In this document: positions 34,211 to 44,748 of the stretch, in pieces
Numbering within the stretch: the first letter of the stretch is position 1
How the letters are laid out: each line of letters opens with the position of its first letter
NCBI GenBank assembly: GCA_003665825.1
Contig: QPFY01000001.1
Coordinates: 923,001 to 987,000, forward strand
Length of the DNA stretch: 64,000 nucleotides
Source of the DNA: Microbotryum silenes-acaulis
Taxonomy: Eukaryota; Basidiomycota; Microbotryomycetes; Microbotryales; Microbotryaceae
Reading direction: 5' to 3'
Program-made: the position numbers and the translations under genes
Notes under the pieces: generated by a model
What the model was told of the DNA's origin: nothing
Database searches by the model: none
What the model saw: only the letters and a program-made list of their open reading frames with translations

Positions 34211-34892
34211 ATGGGCAGCAAGAAGCGCAACAGCTCATCGACCACCTCGACCCCGTCCAAACCCGGTCAGGCGCCAGAAGAGCAGCAAGCCGACTCGCGC
34301 TCGTCGCCGACGTCGTCGTCCATGTCGACCAGCAACAGCCACAGCAACGCGCCCACGCCCACGTCCCAGTCCTCTCGACAAGCGGTCGCCAGCATGGGCG
34401 CCACGTCCAAGATCGCCTCCGTGTCCTCGGTCGAGATCCCGCACCATTCGAGGAGGAACCCCAAGAAGATCGGCTACATCAGGAGCTGGATCATGTGGTA
34501 CGAGGGGACGTTGGCGATGAGCATGTTCGAGACCGTACGTTCACCTGCGCCGGCTTCTCGCTCGGTGTTTTGCATTCGGCTGATTTTCGTTCTCGACGGA
34601 ACACCACTCAGTGGGAAAAGATCTTGCTCCGTACGTCAGCTCATCCGCACACCACCACCCAACTGCCTCCGACTAACGCTGCGGTGGCTGGTGGCTTGTA
34701 ACGCCCACAGACTCGATTGCCCTCATCTTCATGCTCTTCTTCTACATCGCCGTGGCGCGATATCTGCCCGCACGACTACGACTGATCCAAGAGCGCGTCA
34801 AGTGGTACATCACCGGAAGTGAAGGCTACAACGCCGCGAATGTCATCGCCGCGGCCAAGGCTGGCTCGATGGGCTCGACAAAGACGCCGTGA
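34211..34892 (+). CDS. Small subunit of serine palmitoyltransferase (ssSPT-like)
   Basis: 174 residues from three exons: 34211-34534, 34612-34630 (19 nt), 34711-34892. The ssSPT core is IRSWIMWYEGTLAMSMFETWEKILL, a single membrane helix (IALIFMLFFYIAVARYL) and PARLRLIQERV. In animal ssSPTs the corresponding segment reads EPWEK before the helix and LP after it. These small ER proteins stimulate the Lcb1/Lcb2 enzyme at the first step of sphingolipid synthesis. The N-terminal 85 residues are Ser/Thr/Gln-rich and probably disordered, an extension absent from the short animal subunits. The 19-nt exon encodes exactly the WEK motif. The start ATG is the first in frame after a stop-containing leader. 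Confidence 0.82.
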
Positions 34893-36327
34893 CCCTACAG
34901 TGATGGCTCCCATCGAAATCGGCGACCACGATTGGATACCCGACATTACATAACCAACTTATATACCCTTTATTTATGCACCGCCCACCTTTTAATCACG
35001 CCCTCCCCTCCATTCAGTAGATTCACTCGGCCTCGGTAACCGGCGTCGGGATCCCATCGACCTGTTTTTTTGTTGCAACCGGATCCACGTCTTGTTGTAA
35101 ATGTACACACACCTACCCCGTTCGGCTCGATCTTGCCCCGTCCCCCGTCAGAAAAATCTTCATCGGCGTTAGGAACTTGGGGTCCAGGCCAGCCCGACGG
35201 CTTTTGTGCGACGTGCAGGACACGAGTGGTCAATGTAATTGGGTGCTGCTTAAGCATGCCAGATTGATGAGGACTTGCTTCCTTTCACTTGAGATTCAAC
35301 ATGTCAAGACGGAGCTGCCAGATAATGACGTATACCGGGAGGTCGTGGAATAAGGAGCAAAGCAACATGCATACATGATGTAGACGCTTAGGAAGCGCAC
35401 TTTGAGAGCTCCCCGACCGATTATGTTAAGTACGCCGCCGCCCCGGTCCCGACGGGGGTGTTGTCGATTACGTTGTAGGCCGGCCAGGTCATCCGGACCA
35501 CCGAGTGGCTCTTCCGTTCCCTACCGAAACCCCTCACGCACCATTCTTTCTTTGGCAGGTCTTCCCCCCGACTGTAACCTTGACTGCGATCCCACCCCGC
35601 AAACCGGTATCGAATCTGCTTGCTCAATCGATCCCACTAGTACGTTCTCAACACAACAACTTATCGCCACCTCTCTGCGGCCACAACAAGTCTTCGTCTG
35701 TACCACACTTTTTGTTTCTTACTTCTGGGTCCCACCCATTCTGCCTCTCCCGTATCGGTTCCCCATTTCGCATACCACTCCGCTCGATCAACTCCTCATT
35801 TTTTTTCAACTAGTGCCTTCGTTCTCCGTTTACGTAGATGCTATCCAATACTTGCTAAAATGCCGCCACGTCTGATACGCTGACTTATTCGACTTGGCAT
35901 GACGCCTAACCGAGGTTTGAGAATCGGCCCTTTGCGGGGAATTGGTACCATGAAAGGAGTCTGAAGCCTGGTCAGATCTGGCACTGGATCTCGCAAAAGT
36001 GCCTCTATTGGTGTACTTGAGCCATGACTGGGCGTTACCGTTACCTCCACTTGATCAATTCGACTCGGTGTTTACGAAACCAAGTGTTATCATCATCGAG
36101 AGCTCATCCCAACTGGTCTCTTAGAATATACGAAGTAGGTTTCTCATCGTCTAGTCTATGTGTAGGTGAAAATGTTTCTATGATCTTTGAGAGTGTTTGT
36201 GCTAGAGCGAGGGAAGGTACCAGGCAAACCAATGGAAGGGATGAACCATGAACAGAGAAGAAGGAAAGTGCTATGTGTAGCTATGTAACAAAAAGAAGAT
36301 CCCCCGGTCTCGGCGCGCCTCGAATAC
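34893..36327. other. Intergenic, between converging 3' ends of ssSPT and RING genes
   Basis: 1.4 kb with no supported gene. AT content is higher than in the genes. The frame at 35402-35875 (+) has no recognisable domain and no strong start context. Terminators of both flanking genes should be here. Confidence 0.5.
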
Positions 36328-39300
36328 TCAAGCATGATCTCGGCGACAAACACTGCGCGGGCAAGAAGGGACGAACGGCGTCAGATTGTCGTAGGCTCAG
36401 AAACGTGCTCTCTCGTCATTTGTTTTACTTACGGGCATGTACCGTGTTCTTTGAGCCAGGCCTATAAGGGAAGAGGTGGAACAGATGATGAGTGTCAGCC
36501 TCCGCAGTAGTTAAAACGAAGCTGGAGGGAACACTGACCAGCAAGCACTCGCGATGGAACCCATGCGCGCACATGCCGAGCATGCACTCGTCGTCGTCAT
36601 CGTAATCCTGACGTCAGATATAACTAAAGTTCTTCAGTACGCAGTCCAATGCTCCAAATAAGACAATCAGAAACTACTGACCATCAAGCAGACCGAGCAG
36701 CGCTCCTCCTTCTCTAGACCTTTGCGCGCCAACGCAGGGACGATCACTGGATCGACCATTGTCGACCCAAACGGACGTGAAGTACTTGTCGAGGCAACAG
36801 GGACGGTGGATATGGTCGTGGTCATCGAAGGTGACCTCGAAGCCTCCCTGCGCTCCGGCATCGGCCAGGCCTTGTACTTGAACGACCTCAATGCGGCGAG
36901 CTTGTCCTCCGGGACACCCTTGGGCTTGACCACGTCGCCGAGTTGTTCAGAAAGGCGGAGCAGGGCATCATACGACGAGTCAAAGAGGTCGTCCGCCTGT
37001 AGCTCAGTATCGAGAATCTAGATCAGTTGACCGAGAGCGTAACTGCCAAGATAATTCAAAGCTGACTCACCAAGTAGTTTCGTGGATCGAGAGCGACCGA
37101 GTCGCGGCCAAAAAAGGCGAGTAGCGAGTCATCATCGAACAGGCTCGTACCAAAATGGGCCGTCGCGCCGACGCCTCTGAAAAAGTCGCTCAGGCCACGT
37201 CGGCGCGTGCCAGGAGATCGAGGTGTCGCTTGATCTCCGGCGTCACGAGCAGCACCAACGCTGGGGGTGTTGACGGTCGTCGTCGAAGTCGGGGGCGAAG
37301 CCGAAGTCGTGGTTGTGGTCGTGGTCGTTCTGGTGATGCTAGGACCCGAGAGCCCACTCGTTAGAGGAGCGGTCAAGTTCCCCATCAAATGGCGCATCTG
37401 CCCGCGGTCCCTCCTCAACGCGGCCAACGCCTCGGACCTCGCCCGCAACCTCTCCTGCGCCTGGCGCGCCCGTTGCTCACTCTCGGCACTGGCCTCCATC
37501 TCAGCACGAACCCAACGACTTCGACCCGCCGCAACCTCCTCGCCGAACGTCCTTCGCACATCAGGACGCCAAAGCTCCATATCGACATCGCTACCTGGGT
37601 CGTCATCGTCGTCGTCTTCGCGTTCCCATTCAGTCTCCTCGATGACGTAACGCCGCGCGTTATCATCGATTGCGCCCTCTTCGGCTCGTCGTTGTCGCAG
37701 ATCATCCTGCTCCCTCTCGTCAGCAAGTCGAGCCGCATCGTAGCGCGTCAACGCGTCGGCTAGACTCGTCCTCGAGCGATGCGCAGTCGTCCCCTGTGCA
37801 AGTTGGCTCGACGCTCGCATCGCAGCCAAAAGCGCGGGTCGATTCGAGCGAGAGCCGGTCGCGGTATCGACCGCGTCCGAGCCAAACGGATCGAAGCGAG
37901 GCAAATCATCAGGGCGTGTTTCGTTCGAGCCATGGGTCGGTCGTCGACCAATACTTCCGCTCGATGACATCGGAGGCAGCGCAGAGGGTCGCAGAGCTGC
38001 AGCCGCACGAGCTTCGAGCGCTTCAACTTCCCTCGAATCGTTGCCCGAGTCGAGCGATGGGGTCATCGATGACAGGTCGAGACCTCGCGCAGGTCGATGT
38101 CGCGGCGGCGCGAAGCGAGGCGTCAATGCGAAAGGGGCCACTCGCTCGGGTCGAGGCAAGGTCGATCCGCCACTGACGGTAGAATCCTCAGAAAGATCGC
38201 TCGATCTCGCGTCCTCCCAAGGCGTGACTTCGGGGTCGACTGGTCGTCGAACAGGAGTTGGGATCGTCGAGTCGGCTTCTCGAAGTGTGTTGTAGCGTCG
38301 ACGGATCTCGCTCGCAAGATCGCCCCCACTGGTCCCATTCTCCGTCGTGCGAGGTGCGGTCGTGGTGGAACGGAAATCCATGCTACGCCATGGCAAGGTC
38401 CTCGTCGGCCCTTGGGTAGCGACGGCGGCCCGTTGACCAAGAGTATGCGCCGTGGAGGAACGGGGGTCCACTCGGTACGATTCCCTGACGGAAGGAGTGT
38501 TTAACCCGCTGGCACTAGCGGTCACGTTCGTCGTCGTCGTTTGGGCCGTGACGGGGGCTTGACCTAGTCGCCAGCGCTCGTTCGCTCGTTCTGTCGGGCC
38601 TCGCATCCGCCTCGGCGCCATTGATGATGAAGCGGAATCAATCGCACCAGCATGGGCAACATCAAGACGCTGTGGTGATTGCGACTGCTCCTCACCCCAC
38701 AGGGCAGGCGCGACGACCGATACTTCGGACGTCAACACGGATCCCTCGTCGCGCAAATCGTCGAGCCACCCACTCCTTTCCCTTTCGCTCGACATGACCT
38801 CGGGCGAAGGCACACCCGTCGAGTTGCGCGCCAATCTCGGTCGTCTCGCTCGAAGATTCGTCAAAAAGTATCGCGTCCTCGAGGTCGTGGTTGTCGACGG
38901 GTTCGCCGATGCGGGTGCCGTCGTACTACCTCCACCGGACGAGCTACCTTCCCCATCAGACGGACTCGAAGCCCAGATCCCTTCCGATGCCGCCCTCGTC
39001 GTTCGATCGAGATTCATCTCGGTGTCCTCCCCCGACGATTCGGTGCCAGCCGGAGGGCTGAGGTGGAAGTTGAGGCGCGACTGCCGACGTGCGAGGATTC
39101 GTTCTTCGAGGGTCGATGGCGTCGTCGCACCGAACACGCGGGACATGGTCGCTTCGGCTCGTTCGAGGCGCTCCGTCGCTCGTTGCAGCACCTCTCGAGC
39201 ATTGGTCGTCGTCGAGTCCGGCAAGTCTGCGGCGTGGGCACGGGTAGAAGACAGGTCGTCGACCATCCATCTATAATCCATGACCTGGCTCGGCGCGGTG

Positions 39301-41392
39301 GACGAAGGCAAAGTCTGAGGAATGGTCGATGACCTCGCAGCTCGTGTGCGCAGAGACAACGTCGGTGGCGTCGTTGACCAGTCGCGAGCTCCAGCCGTAA
39401 CGGGTATGGTGACCGCCGAACTCGTTGCCATCGCCGACGCATTCGACGAGATGGGCGTGGGACCAGTAGGGCTGCCGGCTTGCCAGAATCGAGTGAAGCC
39501 ACCGACCGAGCGTCGTGGTGATGGCTCCGAAGAACTTGCATCTGTCGCAGTAGTTCTTGCTACAATTGTAGGGATGGTACTGCTGGGCATGCTCAGCGTC
39601 ACCGAGGGCCGTAAGTTCGAGAATTGCGACTCGAGCTCTTCTCGGAACGACATCGTCTGGCTGGACGACGTTGTCAAAGTTGAGGAGGCTGGCGATGCAG
39701 CCGCAGCCCCGCGCACGGTCACGCTGAGTGGTACGGGCCACGGCTCGGCGACTAGAACGGGGTCGATGGGAATCGGCCGTGGCACATAACGGCCCAAGGC
39801 GGGGGCGAATGTCGTACCTGCTGTCCCTGAGGTGGCCGGAGCCGTGGAGGTCGAAGGAGTCGAGCGCTCGGACCCTTCCGAGTGAGGAATTGTCGCCGAA
39901 CGACGGCGCTTCGATCGATCCCGCGAGATTCCCAATCGATCCAATCCCACCTCATCGTACGGATCCAGGTAAGCATGTCCCGATGTGACCGTCGGCGCCG
40001 GGCGTACCGAACTGATTGAGGCCGAAATTGGTGATCGCCTCCTGAGCGTCGCTGGACTGTTGCGACCGGTTTGACTCGAGTCGAGGCTGAACGTCGACGA
40101 GCGCCCACTGACGCTGGCGCGCTGACTTTCGAACGTGTGCCAGGCAGGCAGCGGAGCCATGTTTGCCGAGTCGTCCGAGCCGGAAAAGGGGGACGGCGAG
40201 CGTCCGGGCGCGGCACCGTCGTCGTCGGCGTCGTGCATCTCGGCATCCACGGGCATCGCAGGAGGTGTCGAGCCCGTCGTCGGGGACACCTCTTCATAGG
40301 CACGTTTGACCGAGATCGAGGGTGTAGCCGGCCGGGATGCGACATCCGAGGTGGTCAAAGGGATCGCCGCAGGGTGCCTGCCTCGGCTAGGAGTAACTTG
40401 GACTTGCATCGAGGCAGGGGCCGGCTCGACGTGTTGGCTGTAGCGAGCTCGATGGGTGCGTCGGATAACGATGTTGGACGAAAAGGCCGAGGCTGTCGGA
40501 GCCGAGCGAGGACTTGGGTAAGGGTAAGATGACGACGACGTGGCTGAGGGCGAGGTTGCATCGGCCGAGACTCGTGTCGTCGAGCTGGGTCCGAGTTATA
40601 AGCCTGGGTCAGTTTTCACGCGAGGACGAGCCGTGGGAAGCAAGCGAGGCGCCACTCCCTTCCCACGGAGACCATGTTTCAGAGAACTGACCCCGACGAG
40701 CGATCTGGACCCGTGAGTCGTTCATATGTCGCAGCAGGACCATCAGGGGCCCGACCAAACGTGCGAGGCGCCACCGTCACCGAGGCGGCTCGAGCTCCTG
40801 GACTGCCTGAACTCGGAGGAGCTGCAGGCGGCGGCTGGGCGCGGTCGAATGGGTGCGGCATTGAAGACGATGACGAAGATGACGATGACGTTGAGGCCAG
40901 TTCCAGATCTTCCATCACGAACAAGGCACCTGGTAAGCTGGCCAGATCGTCGTCGATCGTCGATTCATCCGCCGAAGAACTCGGTGGGGTCGTCGGCGCG
41001 GCGGGCCGTGCGGCTGCACCATTGTCGTCGGCAGTGGTGGTGGTGGCGGCGGCGGTGACGGCGGCGGTGCGGCGGTGCGAGGGCGAGAGCGTGATCGGGC
41101 ATCCACCGCGATAACCTGGAACCTGGACCGACTCACCCGAGTCCGAGGGACGATATGAGGGAAGCTGTGGCGGCTGAACAACGCACCGGTGCGAACGGAC
41201 TGGCTGAGCAGGTAATGAAGAGGGGGTTGGCAATCCGGTGTGCGAAGTATGGCTCGGCTTGGCGCGTTGAAAGCCGACGAGGTCGATGGCAATCGGATGG
41301 GAGGCCACTGCCACCGCCGATGGCGACGATGCTGCTGGGGGGTGGGGAGGATCCAGACGGGGCAGGGCGACTGACCCCGCCGAGCGATTCAT
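36328..41392 (-). CDS. Giant RING-H2 E3 ubiquitin-ligase-like protein
   Basis: 1,557 residues from six exons: 41392-40692, 40584-37071, 37017-36682, 36607-36539, 36461-36433, 36352-36328, all in phase. The first roughly 1,400 residues are Ser/Thr/Arg-rich, low in hydrophobics and probably disordered, with Asp/Glu runs (EREDDDDDDPGSD). The extreme C-terminus is a RING-H2: CSVC...CMLGMCAHGFHREC...WLKEHGTCPVCRRDHA, consistent with C3H2C3 zinc spacing. The RING is split over four exons, the last three only 69, 29 and 25 nt. The predicted start (41392) comes from joining an upstream frame to the long exon across a phase-2 intron (GTCAGT donor). A shorter start at 40409 is the alternative. Disordered-plus-RING layout recalls quality-control ligases such as San1, but no orthology is claimed. 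Confidence 0.82.
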
Positions 41393-41900
41393 CGTCGAGT
41401 AGGTAAGGCGATCGGCAAGTTGACCAGACGGTGATGAGGTTGGTCGAGCAAGGAGTGGCGTCGTGTGGTCAGCCGACGTGAGAGACACAGCAACGAGTCG
41501 GTGGAGGGCAGGTGATCACGAGCTGGAGCCTCGCCCGCAGCGACCGAGCGCTGCTGCACAAAGTGGGGGCGGCGTAAGGCGGCGGAGGGCGCTGCCGTTT
41601 ACCTCGGATGAGATTTAATCTGAAAACACCGTGAATGACTACGAGAGCTTGTTCACATGCTATGACCGCAGATCATCTCCGCACTATTTCGGGATCACCA
41701 GCTATCCCAAGCTGGCGGCCTCTGGTCAGGCCAACCGCGGAGAGGAGGGCCCTATTAGTAGGCGGAGATGTGCGAGCAGTGTGCGAGCTCCCCTCCGCCG
41801 CTTACTACAACCAAGGTCGGACATCTCACTTCAAGAAGCGGTGATGCTGTCAGGGTCAAGTACACTGGGATTACAATAAAGACACGGCACTAGGGGTAGC
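41393..41900. other. Intergenic, RING gene promoter and UMP1 3' flank
   Basis: About 500 bases between the RING gene start and the UMP1 stop, both on the minus strand. No coding frame with support. It should hold the RING gene promoter and the UMP1 terminator. Confidence 0.5.
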
Positions 41901-42715
41901 CTATGACTTGAGCATCTTTTGCTCCATCGCTCGGTGGAAATCACCCACGTCGGCCGTCTCGACCCGGTCTGTGTATCTCGAGGCGGTAGTATCGTCAGTG
42001 AGACGGTCGTAAGATGCGAGTGAAATCACCTCCTCACCTCGTAGAACATCGGCGACATCGATCTGTTCGTCGTTGCCGAGCAGGATGTCGAGGTGCAGAT
42101 TCGACGGTCGGGTGAAGCCTCCCAGCGATCGCGGCACGACAGACTGTGCGGTATACGATACTGGTGAATTCCGAAAGGTGATGGGGAGTGTACATTTTGG
42201 TGGGTGGGTGACTGACCTGCTTGACGAGGGAGCGTTCCATCATCTGTCGCACGGGCATGTGCAGGCCAAACATTTGCCTCTGCAACGTCAACTGCAGCAT
42301 CTCTCGGTGGTCATCCCACTGTGGAGCGCAAAACAGAGGATACGATTTAGATCGAGTTCAATGTGTCCAGCGTTGTGACACCGCAAGCGACCACAGGCTG
42401 ACTGGGCTGACGAGGACGATGACGCGTCTGTCTCGTCCTCGTCCTCGTCCTCATCCTCAGAACAAGACCCGCTCACATTCTCCAACCTGGCCTGCAAGGG
42501 ATGCGCGGGTGCAACATCGGCGGCGAGTGATCGAACGCCATGGCGTAATGTGTCGTGCACGCCCTGCGAATTGGCGGTGTCGGCGATCGAGGCAGAGGAA
42601 GCGTGCGACGCTCCGGGGACGAGAGAGAGCGTGGGTTGCTAGGGGAGTCAGGGGTGGGCTATGATCAGTTACTGCTTCTAGACGGTTGCTGTTGCTTACG
42701 GATGGCACCTACCAT
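41901..42715 (-). CDS. UMP1: Proteasome maturation factor UMP1 (POMP)
   Basis: 169 residues. It is the chaperone of 20S proteasome half-mer dimerisation, degraded as first substrate. Four exons: 42715-42713, 42638-42477, 42318-42217, 42143-41901. Family pattern: LSLVPG near the N-terminus, DTLRHG..., APAHPLQARLEN, then WDDHREML...RQMFGLHMPVRQMMER, and SNLHLDILLGNDEQIDVADVL. The first coding exon appears to be the ATG alone, followed by GTAGGT. This gives MQPTLSLVPG, close to the conserved start of fungal Ump1 proteins, and the 74-nt intron is of normal length. Exon 2 is preceded by an in-frame TAG that serves as its acceptor, so it has no other start. Slightly longer than the yeast protein (148). 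Divergent from CFD1. Confidence 0.93.
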
Positions 42716-42990
42716 GATCGATGAGTACGGTGGCGACTCTGGGCTCGAGGGGCGATCCGTGTGGCGATCCGTGTGGCGATCCGTGTGGGGGAAGGGCAAG
42801 CCGCCAGCCGAAGCCAGCCAGCGTGCGCTCGCGACCGAGTCGAGCCGGGTTCAGCTTGGTCAGCATTTTCGTTCCTCCATTCCTGACCCGCACATTACAT
42901 TCCCCTCGAGACCAGTCAGAACCACACCACGTAGAGGACAAGGTATTAATTACCACACCCCACACTCTGTCCTCCCTTGCGCTACACGCC
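42716..42990. promoter_or_regulatory. Divergent promoter UMP1 / CFD1 with 12-bp tandem repeat
   Basis: 275 bases between the two start codons. GCGATCCGTGTG is repeated three times in a row at about 42752-42790. GGTGGCGAC at about 42729 resembles the proteasome-associated element GGTGGCAAA that Rpn4 binds in budding yeast, but it is not exact. Confidence 0.55.
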
Positions 42991-44192
42991 ATGCCCCCTC
43001 GACCTCCCCCTTCCTCCACACCCGAAGCGGTCCTCCTCCGTCGCCTCTCGACCATCAAGCACATCATCCTCGTCCTCAGCGGCAAAGGCGGCGTCGGCAA
43101 ATCGTCCGTGTCCGTACAACTCGCCCTTTCCCTCCTCTCCCTCGACCCCAATGCCAAGATCGGTCTCCTCGACGTCGATCTCACCGGTCCTAGTCTACCG
43201 AGAATGTTGGGGCTCGAGGGGCATGACGTTCATGCGAGTGAGGATGGGTGGATACCCGTCTATCTCGATCTCAGGCAGCCCCATGACGCACAGCGTTCGA
43301 ACTCGAAGCGGCAGGATTTGGATACGTCCGCGTTGGGTCAGGGAGGTTATCTAGCGGCCATGTCGATCGGCTTCTTGCTCAGCAACGCTTCCGAATCGGT
43401 CGTGTGGAGGGGCCCTAAGAAGAATGCCATGATTAAGCAGTTCTTGGGGCAGGTCAGGTGGGGCACGTTGGATTATCTCATTATCGACACACCACCGGGT
43501 AAGCGGTGCGCAAAGTCTACTACTTCTCTGCTCAGCTAGCACAGCCGGCTCATCGAACTTTCCCCTCAGGCACCTCGGACGAACACATCTCGCTGCTCGA
43601 ATCCCTAAGACCCCTGCTCCTGCCCCCGCTACCAAAGGCGCTCCCTCTCCCCACCCTATCCTCCCTCCTCGTCTCGACCCCTCAAGCGCTCGCCCTCCTC
43701 GACGTCTCCAAAGAACTGTCCTTCATCCGTCGTACCGAACTCCCGCTCCTAGGCTTGATCGAAAACATGTCCGGATACGTATGCCCGCACTGTTCCGAAA
43801 TTGTCGGCGTGTTCGGTCAAGGTGGTGCGGAAGATTTTTGTCGACAACAGGAGGAGAAGAAGGAGTCTTTGGTCGAGGGCGAAGGAGGAGGGTGTAGGTT
43901 CTTGGGCAGGGTCCCTGTCGATCGAGAACTGGTCAGTTTGTTGGATCAGGTCAAGGATCTCAGAGTCGTGGTGGAGGATCCGCTGGGGTTGGGCAAGGGC
44001 GAAGCGGTTGGGCAAAAGGCAGGGGAAGGAGAGGATGAACGGATGCAGACCGGCACCGGAAAGGATCATGCCCAACCGATCAAAGGGACGACTTTGGTCG
44101 ACCGGTACAAGGCGATCCCTTCGTTCCCGATCGTTGAAAAGATCGCGCGCGAGGTCGTCGCATTGATTCAACAACAAAACAGGGCAGCGTAA
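42991..44192 (+). CDS. CFD1: Cytosolic Fe-S cluster assembly factor CFD1 (NUBP2)
   Basis: 376 residues from two exons, 42991-43498 and 43570-44192. It is a P-loop scaffold ATPase that with NBP35 builds 4Fe-4S clusters for cytosolic and nuclear proteins. Deviant Walker [10 protein letters not shown] at about residues 31-39, [21 protein letters not shown] (switch II region), then [11 protein letters not shown] with the CPxC pair bridging a cluster between subunits. The absence of the N-terminal four-Cys ferredoxin-like segment argues for CFD1 over NBP35. Insertions after residue 80 (around [10 protein letters not shown]) and between about 290 and 350 lengthen it beyond the usual 270-300 residues. 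The start follows a CACGCC context. Confidence 0.93.
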
Positions 44193-44748
44193 AGGAACGG
44201 CTTCGCGACGATCGCATGCTAGAGACCATTACAGTATTCACCATGTTGTCATTATATACAGGTCGCCGAATCGATCCAGAGCCGAATACCACGCTCAAGC
44301 CTGCATCGATCAATTCAGGGTTGCGAACACTAATTGCAAAAGAAGGGGTTCAGAGAGCAGGAGCGACGATTTACTGTGTTTGAAAAGGAAGCAAAAAAAG
44401 ACAAATCACGGGTGAAAAAAAGAATAATTCGACGTGAGATGATATCGACATCTGGGCTGACCAGGCTGTTCTGAACGACGCCACTGTTGTCGTAGCCGAA
44501 AGTTCATCACCGTCAAGGTTTCAGGCCATTTGCTATGCCAAGGACGAGGGCAATGTCCAAAGTAGCATGATCTTGACCAATAGATAAAGGCGTTCTCTCT
44601 CTCTCGGATACGATCGGTTTGAGAAGAGGATATCAAGACAGACACACACACACACACAGAGAAGGAAAGAAGGAAAGGAGTTGAAAGAGGCAGTGAAGAA
44701 GGTGTAGTCGCAAGCAGAAGCAGAAAAGAAGAACTCAATCAATCCTTT
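44193..44748. other. Intergenic between converging CFD1 and VPS1
   Basis: 556 bases with no gene; 3' UTRs of both neighbours. It contains a short CA microsatellite at about 44640-44658. Confidence 0.6.

Noticed and set aside
17295..34892. A lipid-metabolism gene cluster
   Set aside because: AACS, the TLC-like protein, S2P and ssSPT are near each other but interleaved with unrelated genes on both strands; no shared promoter motif was seen.
38679..39332. Long plus-strand frames inside the RING gene
   Set aside because: Antisense shadows of a GC-rich low-complexity exon; Arg-rich and without motifs.
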